Source: RGIG5612 sp964528825
Lineage (GTDB): Bacteria > Bacillota > Clostridia > Lachnospirales > Lachnospiraceae
NCBI GenBank assembly: GCA_964528825.1
Contig: CAZGVB010000004.1
Span: 1-64,000 of the forward strand
Direction of reading: 5' to 3'
Length of the DNA stretch: 64,000 nucleotides
In this document: piece after piece, positions 62,486 to 64,000 of the stretch
Numbering within the stretch: position 1 is the stretch's first letter
Layout: each line of letters opens with the position of its first letter
Notes under the pieces: model-generated
Seen by the model: the letters and a program-made list of their open reading frames with translations, nothing else
The model's database searches: none
Told to the model about the DNA's origin: nothing
Translations under genes and position numbers: made by a program

Positions 62486-63874
62486 ATGGAAAGAACGGAA
62501 ATTATCAAATTACTTAAGGATGCACCTGCGGACGGCAGCTCAGTTACTGTCATGGGATGGGTAAGAACCTCCAGAGAATCAAAAAATGTCGGCTTTCTGG
62601 AGCTGAATGACGGAAGCTGCTTTGGCAATGTTCAAGTGGTCATTGATGCCGCAAAATTCGACAATTTCAAAGAAATCTCCAATCTGCCCGTAAGCACTTC
62701 TGTTATAGTAAAAGGCAATGTCGTATTAACTCCAGGTGCCAAACAACCCCTTGAGATACATGCCGAAAGTATTGAAATTGAAGGATCTTGCGAGGATGAC
62801 TATCCTTTGCAGAAGAAAAGACATACTCTCGAATTTTTACGAACTATCCCCCACTTGAGAGCTCGTTCAAATACATTCAATGCCGTATTTCGAGTAAGGT
62901 CGGAGGCTGCTTTCGCTATACATGAATTTTTCCATCAGAATGGTTTCGTATATGTGCATACACCTCTTATTACCGGAAGTGATGCCGAGGGAGCAGGTGA
63001 AATGTTCCGCGTGACTACACTTGATCCAAAGGATCCGCCACTCGATGATGAAGGAAATGTCGATTTTTCCAAGGACTTCTTCGGCTGTGAGACTAATCTC
63101 ACAGTATCAGGGCAATTGGAAGGAGAGACAATGGCTCTTGCCTTCGGAAATATATATACATTTGGTCCGACCTTCCGTGCAGAAAATTCAAATACTCCGA
63201 GACATGCGGCTGAATTTTGGATGATAGAGCCGGAGATGGCATTTGCCGATCTGAATGATTATATGGATAATGCAGAGGCAATGGTTAAGCATGTTGTAAA
63301 TCATGTATTGGATGTTTGTCACGATGAGATCAATTTCTTTGACAATTTTATTGACAAGGGACTTAAGGACAGACTCGTAAATGTTGCATCATCCGATTTC
63401 GGAAGAATAAGCTATACAGAGGCTGTAAAGATCCTTGAAAAGCATAATGACAAATTCGAATTTCCCGCATATTGGGGATGTGATCTGCAGACAGAGCATG
63501 AACGTTTCCTTACCGAGAAAATTTTTGAAAAGCCGGTATTTGTATATGATTATCCTCAAGAGATCAAGGCCTTCTACATGAGAAGAAACGACGACGGAAA
63601 GACGGTAGCAGCAGCTGACATGCTTGTTCCGGGAATAGGCGAACTCATAGGCGGAAGTCAGCGTGAAGAACGCAAGGATATACTGACCGCAAGGATGAAA
63701 GAGCTTGGGCTTAATATGGATGATTACAAAAACTACATGGATCTGCGGCGTTACGGCACAGTAAGACATGCAGGATACGGTCTCGGATTCGAAAGGCTTG
63801 TTATGTATCTTACAGGAATGACTAATATCCGTGATGTAGAGATATATCCGAGATGCGCCGGAAAGCTTGTGTGA
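62486..63874 (+). CDS. asnS: Asparaginyl-tRNA synthetase
   Basis: A class IIb synthetase that charges tRNA-Asn. The 462-residue protein has an N-terminal anticodon-binding OB fold (VTVMGWVRTSRESKNVGFLE), motif 2 within FGPTFRAENSNTPRHAAEFW and motif 3 GYGLGFERLVMYLTGMTNIR. LRTIPHLRARSNTFNAVFRV and VHTPLITGSDAEGAGEMFRV are the usual AsnRS sequence. An AAAGG site lies 8 nt before the ATG. Confidence 0.96.
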   Translation: MERTEIIKLLKDAPADGSSVTVMGWVRTSRESKNVGFLELNDGSCFGNVQVVIDAAKFDNFKEISNLPVSTSVIVKGNVVLTPGAKQPLEIHAESIEIEGSCEDDYPLQKKRHTLEFLRTIPHLRARSNTFNAVFRVRSEAAFAIHEFFHQNGFVYVHTPLITGSDAEGAGEMFRVTTLDPKDPPLDDEGNVDFSKDFFGCETNLTVSGQLEGETMALAFGNIYTFGPTFRAENSNTPRHAAEFWMIEPEMAFADLNDYMDNAEAMVKHVVNHVLDVCHDEINFFDNFIDKGLKDRLVNVASSDFGRISYTEAVKILEKHNDKFEFPAYWGCDLQTEHERFLTEKIFEKPVFVYDYPQEIKAFYMRRNDDGKTVAAADMLVPGIGELIGGSQREERKDILTARMKELGLNMDDYKNYMDLRRYGTVRHAGYGLGFERLVMYLTGMTNIRDVEIYPRCAGKLV

Positions 63875-63899
63875 AAATATATTAATCCTTTCCTGAAAA

Positions 63900-63942
63900 A
63901 TACCGATATATTGTCGTTAAAAAATCGCCAATATATCGGTAT
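63900..63942 (+). terminator. Hairpin after asnS
   Basis: ATACCGATATATTG and CAATATATCGGTAT pair perfectly (14 bp) around a 15-nt loop. A/T-rich sequence (ATTATTATATTA) follows on the plus strand, without a plain T-run. It probably ends the asnS transcript. Confidence 0.6.
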
Positions 63943-63951
63943 ATTATTATA

Positions 63952-64000
63952 TTAATAATAGGTCACTGTGCCCTTGCCGTGCTGCGACTCTATCCTTGCG
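63952..64000 (-). CDS. 3' end of a minus-strand gene cut by the window edge
   Basis: Minus-strand codons read ARIESQHGKGTVTYY and TAA. The ESxxGKGT pattern near a C-terminus is typical of histidine kinase ATPase domains (vesepGkGttf), so a sensor kinase or related GHKL ATPase is likely. Only 15 residues are visible, so this is tentative. Confidence 0.4.
   Translation of the reverse strand, partial: ARIESQHGKGTVTYY

Overview
The window is a stretch of chromosome from an anaerobic, low-to-middle GC, spore-forming Firmicute of class Clostridia. Gene content and order suggest a Lachnospiraceae-like organism; this is inference, because no 16S rRNA gene is present. Supporting signs are strong AGGAGG-type ribosome sites, several TTG and GTG starts, YtfJ/GerW and SpoVB sporulation proteins, DUF4364, a zinc-ribbon L28, Asp23 proteins, and a thiolase plus CoA-transferase cluster. 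Almost everything is on the minus strand and consists of tightly packed housekeeping operons. One run of 100 Ns (46224-46323) marks an assembly gap.

Layout, left to right. (1) 1-3000: rmlA, then on the plus strand a decayed two-component system: a response regulator without its 5' end and a histidine kinase with an in-frame TGA. (2) 3059-4235: tmRNA (ssrA), smpB and secG, the ribosome-rescue and Sec block. (3) 4321-11111: one long operon from a clear promoter at 11190-11217: asp23, nusB, xseA, xseB, ispA, dxs, tlyA, nadK, joined by 4-8 nt overlaps or 1-3 nt gaps. (4) 11247-17588: CBS-domain protein, tyrS, alaS, a zinc-ribbon membrane protein with chitobiase-like repeats, rlmH. (5) 17791-22411: miaB, mutS, ridA. 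(6) 22634-25347: thl, ctfA, ctfB for acetoacetyl-CoA/acetoacetate metabolism. (7) 25491-31272: recG, ddl, murF, a YprB-like nuclease. (8) 31412-36257: a complete branched-chain amino acid ABC importer (livJ, H, M, G, F). (9) 36369-44489: asp23-DAK kinase pair, an AI-2E family permease, prfA, prmC, DUF1385, rpmE, rho. (10) 44625-50451: DUF4364, ysxC, a His-rich protein and a CobW GTPase, clpX, clpP, tig. (11) 50647-52181 on the plus strand: an MFS carrier and rpmB. (12) 52276-61227: ytfJ, DUF2953, a small unknown, spoVB, ybeY, phoH, rpsU, a small membrane protein, lepB, a lipid kinase and aminopeptidase P. (13) 61537-64000: a DUF1295-type membrane protein and asnS on the plus strand, then the tail of a minus-strand gene cut by the window edge.

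The most unusual locus is 45711-47026. A CobW/COG0523 GTPase that ends after its G domain is followed 4 nt later by a separate protein made of a tandem His/Cys repeat plus a domain resembling the missing CobW C-terminal domain. It looks like a metallochaperone split into two coupled genes, and the assembly breaks inside the metal-binding repeat. A second item is a short repeat (961-1003 and 17679-17721) that encodes a CxDERFxGG peptide in both copies and lies upstream of minus-strand genes. No CRISPR array, prophage, insertion sequence, tRNA, rRNA or riboswitch was recognised. No intergenic stretch exceeds 300 bases.
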